DNA of 64,000 bases from Micropterix aruncella. Lineage: Eukaryota; Arthropoda; Insecta; Lepidoptera; Micropterigidae. A program made the translations under genes and the position numbers. Where the stretch lies: positions 5,185,155-5,249,154 of the forward strand of contig OX155973.1 in the NCBI GenBank assembly GCA_944548615.1. The letters are read 5' to 3'. The notes beneath the pieces are model-generated. The model saw nothing but the letters and a program-made list of their open reading frames with translations, made no database searches and was not told where the DNA came from. Positions 54,253 through 64,000 of the stretch are shown here, one piece after another. How positions within the stretch are numbered: the first letter of the stretch is position 1; every line of letters starts with the position of its first letter.

Positions 54253-54845
54253 ACGTGTGGCACTCGGGGACTACCGCGGTAAAGCTATTGCATAGCATTT
54301 TTAACAACTTATGCAATTATAATTATTTATTTATTTTATTTTTTCTGATATCAGATAACTGCGCTCTATCGGAAAACGTTGAAATTATTTCAAATCATTT
54401 GGGGCTGCGGTACCAAATGACTCGGAATAATTTAAACGTCTTCCTATAGAGCGCCGCGCACGAATTTTGTATTCGATAAAGCAAAAAACCGGATTATTCG
54501 AAAAAAATCGTATATAAAAAGATAGATAATTAAATTATCTTTAAAATGGTGAAGGTTTCACAATAAAACGCCAGATAGTATTTGCGTAGTAGTCGTTTTT
54601 GTGTTCAGTTAGACCTAATTTCACAAATTAATTACACTATGTAATATAAACAAAATCTAAAAACTTCAAAGCTAAGAATATTAGGAAAATGTTCTTGTTT
54701 AACATATATTTTTTTCGAATCGTAAGTAGTACTCGTTTAGACGAAATTATCAGTTTAAAATCATTAATTTTCGTTAAGAAATTTCTTCATTCGGTCCGCG
54801 CGCTGGCCTAGGCCCGCGATAAAAGCTATGCAATAGCTTAAAAAT
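54253..54845 (-). mobile_element. Element E, reverse copy
   Basis: Reverse complement of 42049-42640, with TGGCACTCGGGGACTACCGC in the left flank also shared. Its internal hairpin has lost symmetry (GGGGCTGCGGTACC). Confidence 0.85.
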
Positions 54846-54964
54846 CATAACTGATTTTTTCTTTTTTTTAAAAAATAAATCGTTTGTTTGCTGTCGAAGA
54901 GTGTTGGCGAAAATGAATATACGGTAATAATACATTTGAAAAAATAAAAAAAACACATTTTTAA

Positions 54965-55300
54965 AATAAGCTCTTATTGAAATGCTCTGTCGCGGAACCA
55001 ACCCTAGGTGCAACAGCCATGTTATAGTGGAACTTAGAACGGGCTATCATAATTGAATGATATACAGAATTTCGTGTTTGTGCTGTTGACTGTTGAGGAG
55101 GCCCCTCGTCGGAAGCCAACCCTGGGTGCAGCCCTATCGCGGTGAAACTTTTATGGGCTATCATAATATTTTTTTTGTTATATAGAATTACGTTTCTGTG
55201 CTGTTGAGCGTGGAAGAGTATCCTCGTCGGGAGCCGATTCTGGGTGTGATATTAGGTCATGCTTACCATAAAAATGTATTGTCATTGGAACTGAGTCAAC
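54965..55300 (-). mobile_element. Element D, partial copy with tandem units
   Basis: Units with CCCCTCGTCGGAAGCCAACC and ACTTAGAACGGGCTATCATA, as in 25690-26245. Confidence 0.75.
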
Positions 55301-55514
55301 ATGTAAAATTTCAACTTAATAGGATAATAGGAAGTGGTTCTAATTTAGCGAGCAAGATTTTACCTAAACAAACTAACAAACATTGCAAGTAAATAAAAGC
55401 TCGTAAAAAGCTGATTTTCGGTGTAGTTAAATACCTTTTAAGGCGAAGTGAAAAAAAGATCTTTTAAGGCGAAGTGATACCTGGGAACGACCATATCTAA
55501 AGAATTTTAGTTTT

Positions 55515-56050
55515 ATGAGTTTTTTGAAACCGCAAACCGTTGCGGGTAGGCCCGCAAACGTTCAGCGAGAAAAATCGGCGATCTGCGAACATATATTGGA
55601 TAGCGGAAGTAACCACTGGATGCAGTTTCAAAATCCCATTGTTCTATCCAAGGAACAATTCTACTTTCCTCGCATGATCCGGGAAGCCATTGAAATAAGA
55701 AGAACTCCGAACTTCAATAGAGATGACGGCTACAAACTCTCTTCTACGTGGAACCCTCTTCTTAAAATGTTCCCGCCGCCGAACGCCGAACGCAAAGACG
55801 TAAAACAGGATACAGTGAGTGTTGTGTGCAAGACGGATTTTAAAAATTCCTGCGCTCCGAGCCCGGCCCCCCACCACCGTTATAACCTACGCAGTGGCGG
55901 CAGCGGTTTGCGGCCTACCCGCAAAACAACGGACTGACAGCTCTTCAGTTTACCCTAGACAACGGCGGCTGCAACGTCACCGAAACGTCGGGTCCTACAA
56001 ATTTCACGCGGTAAATTCGTTTTCTATCCTATTTATAATATAAGCATCAA
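55515..56050 (+). pseudogene. Penelope-like element C-terminus (GIY-YIG region) and 3' UTR
   Basis: Frame 55515-55937: EKSAICEHILDSG, then YFPRMIREAIEIRR and PNFNRDDGYKLSSTWNPLL. This is the conserved end of the Penelope endonuclease domain. The 3' UTR has CGTCACCGAAACGTCGGGTC and ends near GATTTATAATATAAG. RT and most of the GIY-YIG core are absent (5' truncated). Related 3' ends lie at 46940 and 50482. Confidence 0.85.
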
Positions 56051-56055
56051 TTAAA

Positions 56056-56352
56056 AAATGTTTCTAGGTGGATCCCTCGATAATGACCCAATTTACAAAT
56101 TGGACTCAAAAAAGTTGCACATTGCCTTGGACATTAGGGCTTTAAATTGACTTCGAAAACTTTCAGGCGCGTTTACTCCTACAATGTAAGCGGTGAGTGT
56201 GTTTTATTATATTTTCAATATATTGACTGGTTAAGCAATATATGGCAGCAAATAGCCACATTTTTTAATTAAGCCCTAAATTAATTACAATTAATTAAAA
56301 CGTGAGAGCGCTCGGACGGTTATGCTAAATATGCTTTGCCATTAACACCCTT
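56056..56352 (+). mobile_element. Element G, left piece (split by LINE)
   Basis: Matches 49670-49990 reversed, up to TTAACACCCTTATA. Confidence 0.8.
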
Positions 56353-56355
56353 ATA

Positions 56356-57225
56356 GACCCTATAACACCCAGAATTCGGATCCACTAGATGGTCACCGAT
56401 GTATGCTGCATCTGTCAACAAGGTTGAGGGCGTCCAAAGGCGTTTCTTGCGACATCTAAATTGGCGGGAGCACACGAACTTCGAGACATATGAGGAACGA
56501 GCGGATTACTTTAAGGTTGTACTACTCTATAATAGACGGACCATAACCGACATGTCTTTTCTATATGACATCCTTCATAGTATAATAGACTGTCCAGCTT
56601 TAACTGAGCTGATTTCCTTGAGAGTGCCCCCCAGAAGTATCCGAGTTCTTCGTTTGTTTCACGTACCCAGATGCAATACAAGCCACTTCAGCAACTCTAC
56701 TATGATGCGGTTACTCAGCTCTTTTAATAACAGGTTTAATGACCCTGACATTTTTTCTCTGGACAGGAAGCCGAAGAAATCTTCACGCAGTCGAAGAAAA
56801 GCTCAGGAACGATAATTAATTAAAATATTTATAAAATACGCACTACTATTAATTTATTTATATACAATGTATATGTGTGTATGTATGTTTATATGTATAT
56901 ATATATGTCAATAGTATACGTATGTATGGCCATTTATATACATACGTATATTACATATAGTTTTAAAACAATCCCTCCCTTCCATTTCCATTCCCCTATT
57001 GTACTTATATATTTAAATTTAGAAATGCTCCTCTTTCCTTTGTTCTTTTTTTCTTAAAAAAAGGTTACAAAATTATTATCTTTTAAATTTATATTATTGC
57101 TTTATATTATTTGCTAATTTGAAATGTATTAATGGCTATATTAATGTTAATGTTTAAAATGTTCTTTCATAAAATGAATGTATACATTTAGCTAATTAAA
57201 AAATAATAAAATAAATAAATAAAAA
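56356..57225 (+). mobile_element. 5'-truncated Jockey-type LINE inside element G
   Basis: RT C-terminal frame 56369-56815: EFGSTRWSPMYAASVNKVEG then VQRRFLRHLNW, ITDMSFLYDILHS and LISLRVPPR, ending in a natural TAA. The 3' UTR has short TATG tracts and an AATAAAATAAATAAATAAA tail at 57205-57223. TTATA occurs on both sides. The empty site is preserved in the copy at 49480. Confidence 0.85.
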
Positions 57226-57400
57226 TTATACCACCACTGCGTAAATATAGGTATTCTGTGCTAGCGCTGCGAAAGACCGTTTACTATGCGCCTGGTCCTT
57301 TGCGCGAGCGGACGTGGAATCAGCTTGACGCTTCGTCAACGCTGGATTTTTATGGTCAACCCCTACAAATTTGACTCCGCCTATTTTTTGCGTGGGGTTA
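57226..57400 (+). mobile_element. Element G, right piece
   Basis: TTATACCACCACTGCGTAAA ... CGCTTCGTCAACGCTGGATT, reversed at 49495-49665. Confidence 0.8.
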
Positions 57401-57560
57401 ATGCTTCCCCATATTCTACGGTTGCACGTTGGTGTACTAAGTTTAGGCGTGGAAGAACTTCAACTAACGATGGCTCTCGCTCGGGTCGCCGTACGACGCC
57501 AGTCACTGAAGAAATGTTTAAAAGAGTGGAACAATTTGTTTTGGCGGTGTTATGGTTCAT
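57400..57560 (+). pseudogene. mariner-type transposase fragment (second HTH)
   Basis: YSTVARWCTKFRRGRTSTND then GSRSGRRTTPVTEE matches the STV..W...F..GR.S..D..RSGRP pattern in mariner transposases. Cut off after EQFVLAV. Confidence 0.75.
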
Positions 57561-57605
57561 TTTATTGTTGAAGATGTGGATTTTAATATGTAGTGCGCAT
57601 TTTTA

Positions 57606-57880
57606 ACCGACTTCAAAAAAGGAGGAGGTTATCAATTCGGCTGCATTTTAAAAAAATGTTTGTTACCTCAAAACTCCGTCATTTATGAACCGATTTGGAA
57701 AATTATTTTTTTATTTGAAATGATTCCATATTGGTCACATTTTTGACAAAATCCTGTTCTGATGATGGGATCCATGACCACTTGAGGCAACCTGGGCGCA
57801 GCAGCCATGTTATGGTGAAACTTAGAACCGGCTATCATAATTAAATGCGTATATTTAATTTCGTGTTCGTTCGTTTTATT
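57606..57880 (+). mobile_element. Element D, 5' part
   Basis: Begins AACCGACTTCAAAAAAGGAG directly after the mariner fragment. Then TTTATGAACCGATTTGGAAA and TCTGATGATGGGATCCATGA. Confidence 0.85.
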
Positions 57881-57939
57881 ATTGAAGAAGTGGATTTTAA
57901 TAGGTAGTGGACAAAGCATTTTATTAAACGATTATTATT

Positions 57940-58200
57940 ATTATTTATTGACGAATTTCTCAGGGAACATCTCTTTTAAGGGGCCAATGGACACTGCGGC
58001 GGTGTGGCATGTGGCTGCATCCTGCTGTAAGCTGAATCTTATAAGCTTTTAAATGTCCTCTTAATGTTTAAAGTTTGGCTTTTCTTGCGAGTCGATTGTT
58101 TTTGGCGCTTACACTTACACGCTCAATAGTCTTTGGCATCCTCGCTGACTTCGGGCGGCCTTCATTTATTATTTTCGATGCTGACTCGGTTATCTATTTT
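57940..58200 (-). pseudogene. Tc1/mariner transposase N-terminal fragment
   Basis: On -: INEGRPKSARMPKTIERV (GRPRSxRTPK-like hinge), SAKNNRLARK, then LKAYKIQLTAG and HRRSVHWPL, matching the HLKAYKxQL...RR..F..W order of Tc1/mariner proteins. Several stops. Confidence 0.65.
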
Positions 58201-59400
58201 GATCCACTTGCGAATATAATTTTCATCTATACTAATATTATAAAGTTTGTGAGTTTGTGAGGTTGTAGGGAGTAATCTCTGGTTTTACTAAACCGATTTT
58301 GAATTTTTTTTTACTAATAGAAAGCCACGTTATTTGTGTCATACGGCTATATATTAATACGAAAAATGAAAAGACTTTTTCGTAGTAGTCGGATTTGCAA
58401 TGAAAGTCGGAGAAAAAACGGTCGAATGAAAACGTTTGTTACGAAAGCTGCTTTAACGATGAGAGATATATGATTGAGTTCTTGAGAAAAGTTAGAGAGC
58501 TTGGTAATGAGACAATCCAGGGCCCCATAGAGACGGAATCTCCATGGAACAGCTGAAAAGCCCTAGTTTAAATACATAAATATATATATAGATACAACAA
58601 TAATACCTAAGCTGAGCTGAATATATAAGTCTTCCTGAGTTTAGGGACGGCCCTCCTATCTATACGGTCATTGGTTGATAAAGCTTATTACTAATGATAG
58701 ATATTCCTTGATACGTTAATTTTCTTAGCTCCGCCTTTCATAGTAAATTATTGGCCCCACGCGAAACCCGAATGGTTAAAAGCTTGGATACATAGTTTAG
58801 GAGAGGTACATAAGCGATCATAGTAGATTAGTCGATGAAGGTGGCTTGCAAGGGCGTAGTTTCTGAAAACAGTTAATTATAATATAAATAGAATGATCCT
58901 ACTTGATTAGGCGTGTCCATACTCTTCAGATGACGTAACCTCCTTTCAGGATACGAAGACTCTGTAATACATAAGAAAGAGTGGGAGAAAGAGGAATGTC
59001 CGTTGTGGATGGGTGTATTGAGCTTGGAAGGGATGATGTATGGGATGTATAGTGGGAATAGAGGCGTGGCTGCTAGGATTGAATGCATGTAATTGGATTG
59101 TAGTACAGGACATGAGGGAACATTGATTATATTGTGGATATGATAACGTAAGGGCCCTCTGGGGTGAAAGTCTGTGTAGTACCTTAAATGGGAGGGGCCT
59201 GATTATGTGAGGACGTAAAGAGGGGTGTTGTGGTCGGAGTGTTGATTGGTTGAACGGCCTCTATGAGGCGAATGGTTAAAGTTTCTATAGGTAGTTGGCG
59301 TTATTGGCGTTTGGTGCCTTATTTAGGTATATGAGTACATTCTGGGAGGGGTCATGTAATGATTAGATGGTCGGTGGAAGGGTTGATGATGACATTAAGT
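58201..59400. repeat. Dispersed repeat end, then no gene seen
   Basis: 58225-58360 (AAAGTTTGTGAGTTTGTGAG, ACTAAACCGATTTTGAA) is a common lepidopteran repeat type. 58560-59400 has no recognised content. Confidence 0.45.
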
Positions 59401-59401
59401 C

Positions 59402-60115
59402 ATGTCGAAGCTACATAAAGATTGTTTGCAATTGTTGAGGAGTGTTCTGGATCGCAGGACGCTAACCATAGTGTATTTTGCATTATGTGAAACCCTTATT
59501 AACTATGGTATAATTGGGTGGGGTGGGTGCTGCAAAACCCTCCTGACGCCACTTCTAACAGCGCAAAAATGTATTTTAAAAATCATGCATCGCAAACCAT
59601 ATCAATATTCTTCTAAGGAACTCTTTAAAGAAGCTCAGGTTTTGGATGCTAGGTTATTATTCATTAAAACTGCACTACGTTGGGTTTTCGTGGCCAAACA
59701 AAATAAATCTTTTATTATTACGCACACGAAACCCACTAGACAACTCCTGAGTGATAATTTAAATGTACCTAGGATGAAGACGACTTTCGGACAGCGACAC
59801 TACTCTTTCATAGCTACAAGACTCTATAATAAATTAAGCAGTGACATTAAAACCAGCCCCAGTTGTCATGTGTTTAAAAGCAAAATAAATAAATGGCTGG
59901 TGCAAGAAGAGCGTTTATCTATCCATGCCATGATCGATGTAGTAGAATAATTTGAAGTTGACTTAACATATATTGTGTATATATGTATGTATGTGTGTAT
60001 ATGTATATTCTAATGTATTTAGTATTTCTATTTCCTATATAATATTGTAAACTCTATTATTATATTTATTTATTATTATTATATATATTTTAAAATTATT
60101 ATTATTATTATTGTG
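59402..60115 (+). pseudogene. LINE RT C-terminus, open 182 codons
   Basis: LINYGIIGWGGCCKTLLTPL, AQKCILKIMHRKPYQY, VLDARLLFIKTAL, FGQRHYSFIATRLYNKL then FKSKINKWL. This is the thumb and tail of a CR1/Jockey-like RT. The natural stop at 59950 is followed by TATGTATG tracts and an (ATT)n tail to 60113. 5' truncated; the frame is intact for its length. Confidence 0.85.
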
Positions 60116-61243
60116 TTTGGTTGGTTCAACGACCCTCGTTTTAAATGTAAAAATACAAATTGCTTGCCCTGGAACGGGTATATCCCAGTTGGGCAGCACT
60201 AGCCAGTGAATGAAAGAGGAAAGTTTTTGCCATTTGTTTTAATATTATATTTATTGTAAAATGGTTAATTTAATAATTCCAATAAATAAATAAATAAATA
60301 AATAAAAAAAATTCTTGACAGTATAAAGATCCTTGATATAATTAAGACCGCGGTGAATGGGATCGATTCTAAGGCTGTGGGGCGATTCCTAGAACCTGTA
60401 GATCGCGTTCGCTGATCTGACAAAAGAGGGGAGGGGTACGTACTGTTACCCCACGAAGCTACCGGATGGGAGGTGTTATGAACGAAATATTGATGTGACA
60501 TATCATTAGATTCGTAATGCAATGATGAGTATTATGGTTTGGTTCGTAGGGTTATAGGTATAGGATGTATAGAATTTCTTATGACTGAATGATAATAATG
60601 CTTATGATAATATTATAAATTATATATGTAAAGTGTGATAAGGCAATATATGTGTGTGTGCCTGCATGGTACAGTGTGTAAAGGGTATAGAAGTATTATA
60701 ATTAGTCGAATTCATGTCGAAATTATGGGTTTATGAACATTTTCTGGGTGATGGATAGTTTGAAGGATGTAGGGATATTGGATAAGGTGTTTGGTTGGGT
60801 TTTGGGTTTTTAAGCGCCCTCCTCCATAACCCCATATAGACGCCTCTATCTCCTTACCTAAAGAGCCAAGGCCTTTCGCGAACGTCTCGTACGAACAAGT
60901 TAATGTGGGATCTGACGTTTACACAACACTACTGGGATAGTCTTTGTAGACTCAAGCTGTTCGTGTGTGCGTGAATAAGCACTACGTGCCATCACCAGGT
61001 AGCAAAAAGGTATGGATGCCTCTTCAATCCTTTCGACACGCTTCCAACATGGCACAGATGGGGATATCTTGGAGATATCCCTGCCACAGATGGTATTGTG
61101 CCTACAGGGATTGTACAAATAGGGATGCTTGGTTGGAACCTTAGACACCTCTATCGAAAGAAGTCTAGCCACTGTGTGGCAGCTCGCTTTCTGTTTGTCG
61201 TAAAGGATTGGTGGATCCTTAGTTTGTGGTTGTTGGACTCCAA
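60116..61243. other. No gene recognised
   Basis: An (AATA)n run at 60284-60308. Minus frame 61172-60900 has no motif. Confidence 0.35.
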
Positions 61244-61990
61244 TTAGATTTTCTCATGCCACGTCATACGTCCGGCGTACACCTGCGTTACGGGCAGCAG
61301 GACGGTTTGCACGCCAGCGTGGCCAGGGGCGACAGTCACATGCGTACAGGTTGTCATCCGTAGCAAGCAGCGGTGTAGGCTATGTAATTGGTAACACTTG
61401 GCCACCTCCTTGGTATATCCAAACAACACTGATGGAAAGACCTCATCCACGTCGTGGTTGAGTACAGTCAGCTTTGTCGAATGGGTAGGCGACCCTTGCA
61501 TCATTCAGCGACAGTAACAGTCTTCTCAGACTAGCGTCGGCCAAATAGATTTAACAATGCCGAGGTCAGATTGAATGTCTCGTTCGCCAAATTTGTCAAA
61601 CAAAAGCCTGCGTAAGGAAAAAGGGGCAGTTATGTGCCGCCGTGCGGACAAAGTCGCCATCCTCACAAGCAGCGGCTTTATCATGACGCCATTGATTACT
61701 TGAAGTTGTCGCTCCAGAAAACAGCATTAGCCTCTGATTTGTAATGTTTGATGTTGTTGTTGTGCCCAGAGGCGAGAAGTGTCGGTTTAATTCAAGGTTT
61801 TCCTTCCAAGTAACCGCTCTTAAAGGCGGAATACTCAGCTGGAGGCTGCGGTTGAACAGAGCGTTCCACACCCCTTTCGAGACAGAAGGCCTCAGGTGCG
61901 GAAAGCCCCATCGTCACAACCTATGTTTCTGTATCTTATGATTTCAGCGAAGTACTCGTCTTCCTTGAAGCAGCGTTGTATTGATAGAGA
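61244..61990 (-). other. GC-richer block with minus frames, unassigned
   Basis: Two minus frames, 61504-61244 (86 codons) and 61871-61596 (91 codons), sit in DNA clearly less AT-rich than the surroundings. I do not recognise either product. Possibly part of one degraded element. Confidence 0.3.
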
Positions 61991-62799
61991 TGATGATAGT
62001 GCAATTCTTAGTAGACGTAATCCCTAACCTTAATTATATGCCGAAACGGCGAGTAATATTGTTGGTATGATTTTACTGGATGGGCATCGAAGTTTGTTGA
62101 TCTTAAGCGGACAGGAGTTTTTCATTCTACGTTAATAAGGCCTGTTTGTTGGCTAAAGAGGATGTTGAGGAAAGGAATGTAGGTATGTTTGTTCATTTCG
62201 CCCTATCTCGGGGTCATGAGAATTAATCAAGCCATGTGCTCGTCAAAACCTCTCAAAGGGTTAAAACCCTTGTCTTAAATCGTTTACCTAAGTACGGTAT
62301 AATTCTCCACTTTTCTTAAGCATAGGATGTGTCTTTTATTATAGTTTATTTCAATAGTAAGACATTTACAGGATTATATGTAATTTGTTCGCCCTTCCAT
62401 ATGTTGGGCGGTTAGGCAGTAGATTTTATTAAATTCTGATTGCATAGAAGGTATCTGAAAGAGTCATTAGTTCCTTTAAAACCGGAAGTTATGTATTTCT
62501 CTATTGCGATTATGGATATAAGTGTGTGGAGATATATTGGTAAATGTATGTAGTAGATGAGGAGTTCGTTACATAATAATGTAATATAGGCAGTGTAGTG
62601 CAATCAGGTGAAAAAGCAATTAATATTGCGCAAAAGCCACCGGCTTGCTGGCATACGCTCGCAATGTGGGACACATGGCCACACACACATAGACACCTAT
62701 AGATAAGTACATAATTAAAGCATATAAATACATGTAGGTGCCCCTTCACATATAAACCTTGCCTACTTGCCGGGATAAAGTATAAGGCTCTGAAATTTA
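61991..62799. other. No gene seen
   Basis: AT-rich, nothing supported. Confidence 0.3.
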
Positions 62800-63130
62800 G
62801 TTATATACAGGTATAATATATACAGACATAAACCTACACATACATACATACATATATACATACATACATACACATGCATAAACAAATAAATGTGCAGGAT
62901 AAACACATATACCTATATATATATATATATACATATACATATACATATATAAATGCGAATACATATAATATGGACTTAATTATATGTTGTTCGTATTATA
63001 ATTAACCGTGGTGCTACAAGAGTAGGTATGAATAATATACATATACTTATACACATACATAAATACATACATATACATATACAGACACATATCCATATAC
63101 ATGTATACCTGCTTAACTACGAATATTGAT
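62800..63130. repeat. ACATA/TATACA-rich low-complexity tract
   Basis: Long stretch of ACATACATACATA and ATACATATAC words, including 62838-62878 and 62919-62950. Confidence 0.8.
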
Positions 63131-64000
63131 GGAAAAGAGATTCATAAGTGTTAAATAAATATAGATTGTTGGTTCAGGGGAGGGATATAAGCATATTATG
63201 AATATATAACATATAAAACCCATATATAGTGTATTATGATGTGATAGTGTTTCAGAGACATAATTGTACCTACAAGTACGTGAATAAAACATAATTATTA
63301 TATCTCCCCGCCTTCGCTCTACGGTTAATTGAATGGGAAAAAAGGTTAACTAAGGTCATAGATCGTAGGGTAGAATATGGATAGGGGACATGTAGTAGGA
63401 CGAGTAAAATTGGGTGAGGAGCGAGGAGCGCGGATGGTGAGTCTGGGTAACATATGGTTATGAGACGTACAAATTCCATTCAGAGACAAAATAATAAAAT
63501 AAACATTCGCAGACTCTGCTATAACAACGTCTGCTCTTGGCATCTTCTTCGAAGACGGAGGCAGTTAGTACACCTGTAATACGATTTATACAAAATAATA
63601 AACACACAATTATAGAGAATTACATCGGCGGCTGCTCATGTCGGCTTTCTTGAGGACGACGACAATTATGATCCCAGCATGTGATTTGTATAACACAAAC
63701 ACTTACCCTCGAAGTGGTACAAACCAGCTACGACCCTGCAGTTCAGCGACAGCTTTCCATGTGTTTTCTCGGTCTCCGCAGTTGATCCTCAACACGTTCA
63801 CACATTCACTTCACTTTCTGTACTTTGAAAGATTCCACACTTCCACCATGAACACTGCTAATACCACCTCCACCGAAACCATGAATCCATAACTTATTTT
63901 GTTATAATAATTATAAATATTATAGTGCCGAAATTACAATGACATACCAGATTAGTAATCTTTATCCGATTTTCTTCCTATAATGTAACTAAATGTGCTT
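63131..64000. other. No gene recognised to the window edge
   Basis: A plus frame at 63638-63892 (84 codons, Thr/Ser-rich) has no motif and no splice or codon evidence. Confidence 0.3.

Noticed and set aside
56372..56388. GAATTCGGATCCACTAG looks like a cloning-vector polylinker
   Set aside because: It reads in frame as part of the Jockey RT (EFGSTRWSP before MYAASVNKVEG), which is the expected protein sequence there, so it is natural.

Overview
The window is eukaryotic, from an insect and most likely a lepidopteran (moth or butterfly). It is AT-rich and packed with transposon debris. I find two genes with introns that I can defend, plus a dense mosaic of transposon remnants. There is no operon structure, no CRISPR and no bacterial or phage signal. 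The lepidopteran assignment rests on the repeat content (elements beginning AACCGACTTCAAAAAAGGAG, RTE/Jockey/CR1-type LINE 3' ends with short tandem tails, piggyBac-like MITEs, a Penelope-like element and a BEL/Pao integrase). It is an inference from general knowledge, not from a database search.

The two genes are paralogues of glycosyltransferase family 49, close to beta-1,4-glucuronyltransferase 1 (B4GAT1), the Golgi enzyme that adds glucuronic acid to xylose when the laminin-binding glycan of dystroglycan is primed. They lie tail to tail. Gene A is on + (seven exons, 11076-25048, 418 codons). Gene B is on - (seven exons, 51276-35568, about 497 codons). All six introns fall at equivalent places with the same phases (1, 2, 0, 0, 1, 0), and exons 4, 5 and 6 have identical lengths in both genes (303, 133 and 134 nt). 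They are therefore an old duplication. They differ at the N-terminus: A has a 26-residue signal-peptide exon, B a 107-residue exon with a membrane segment and stem. B also carries one clear extra base in exon 2 and an apparent extra base at the exon 3 donor, so it is either decaying or has assembly indels.

Layout. 1-11 kb: hAT, LINE RNase H, 5S-derived and Harbinger/MADF remnants, a 619-bp tandem triplication holding a piggyBac-type MITE, and two long (TA)n arrays around a perfect 84-bp inverted repeat. 11-25 kb: gene A, with introns full of mobile elements (solo LTR, MITEs, and several copies of a 0.65-1 kb dispersed repeat called family A here). 25-35.5 kb: intergenic, with a long-TIR foldback element, a 93-bp tandem repeat, LINE and BEL/Pao fragments, a MITE and a G-rich block. 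35.5-51.3 kb: gene B, whose introns hold a long open LINE endonuclease fragment, an RTE fragment and element E. 51.3-64 kb: upstream of gene B, with LINE, Penelope, Tc1/mariner and family A/D/E/G remnants and then AT-rich sequence with nothing recognised.

Exon borders were chosen by eye from splice signals, phase agreement and homology between the two genes. Limits of dispersed repeats are approximate unless a target-site duplication is quoted.
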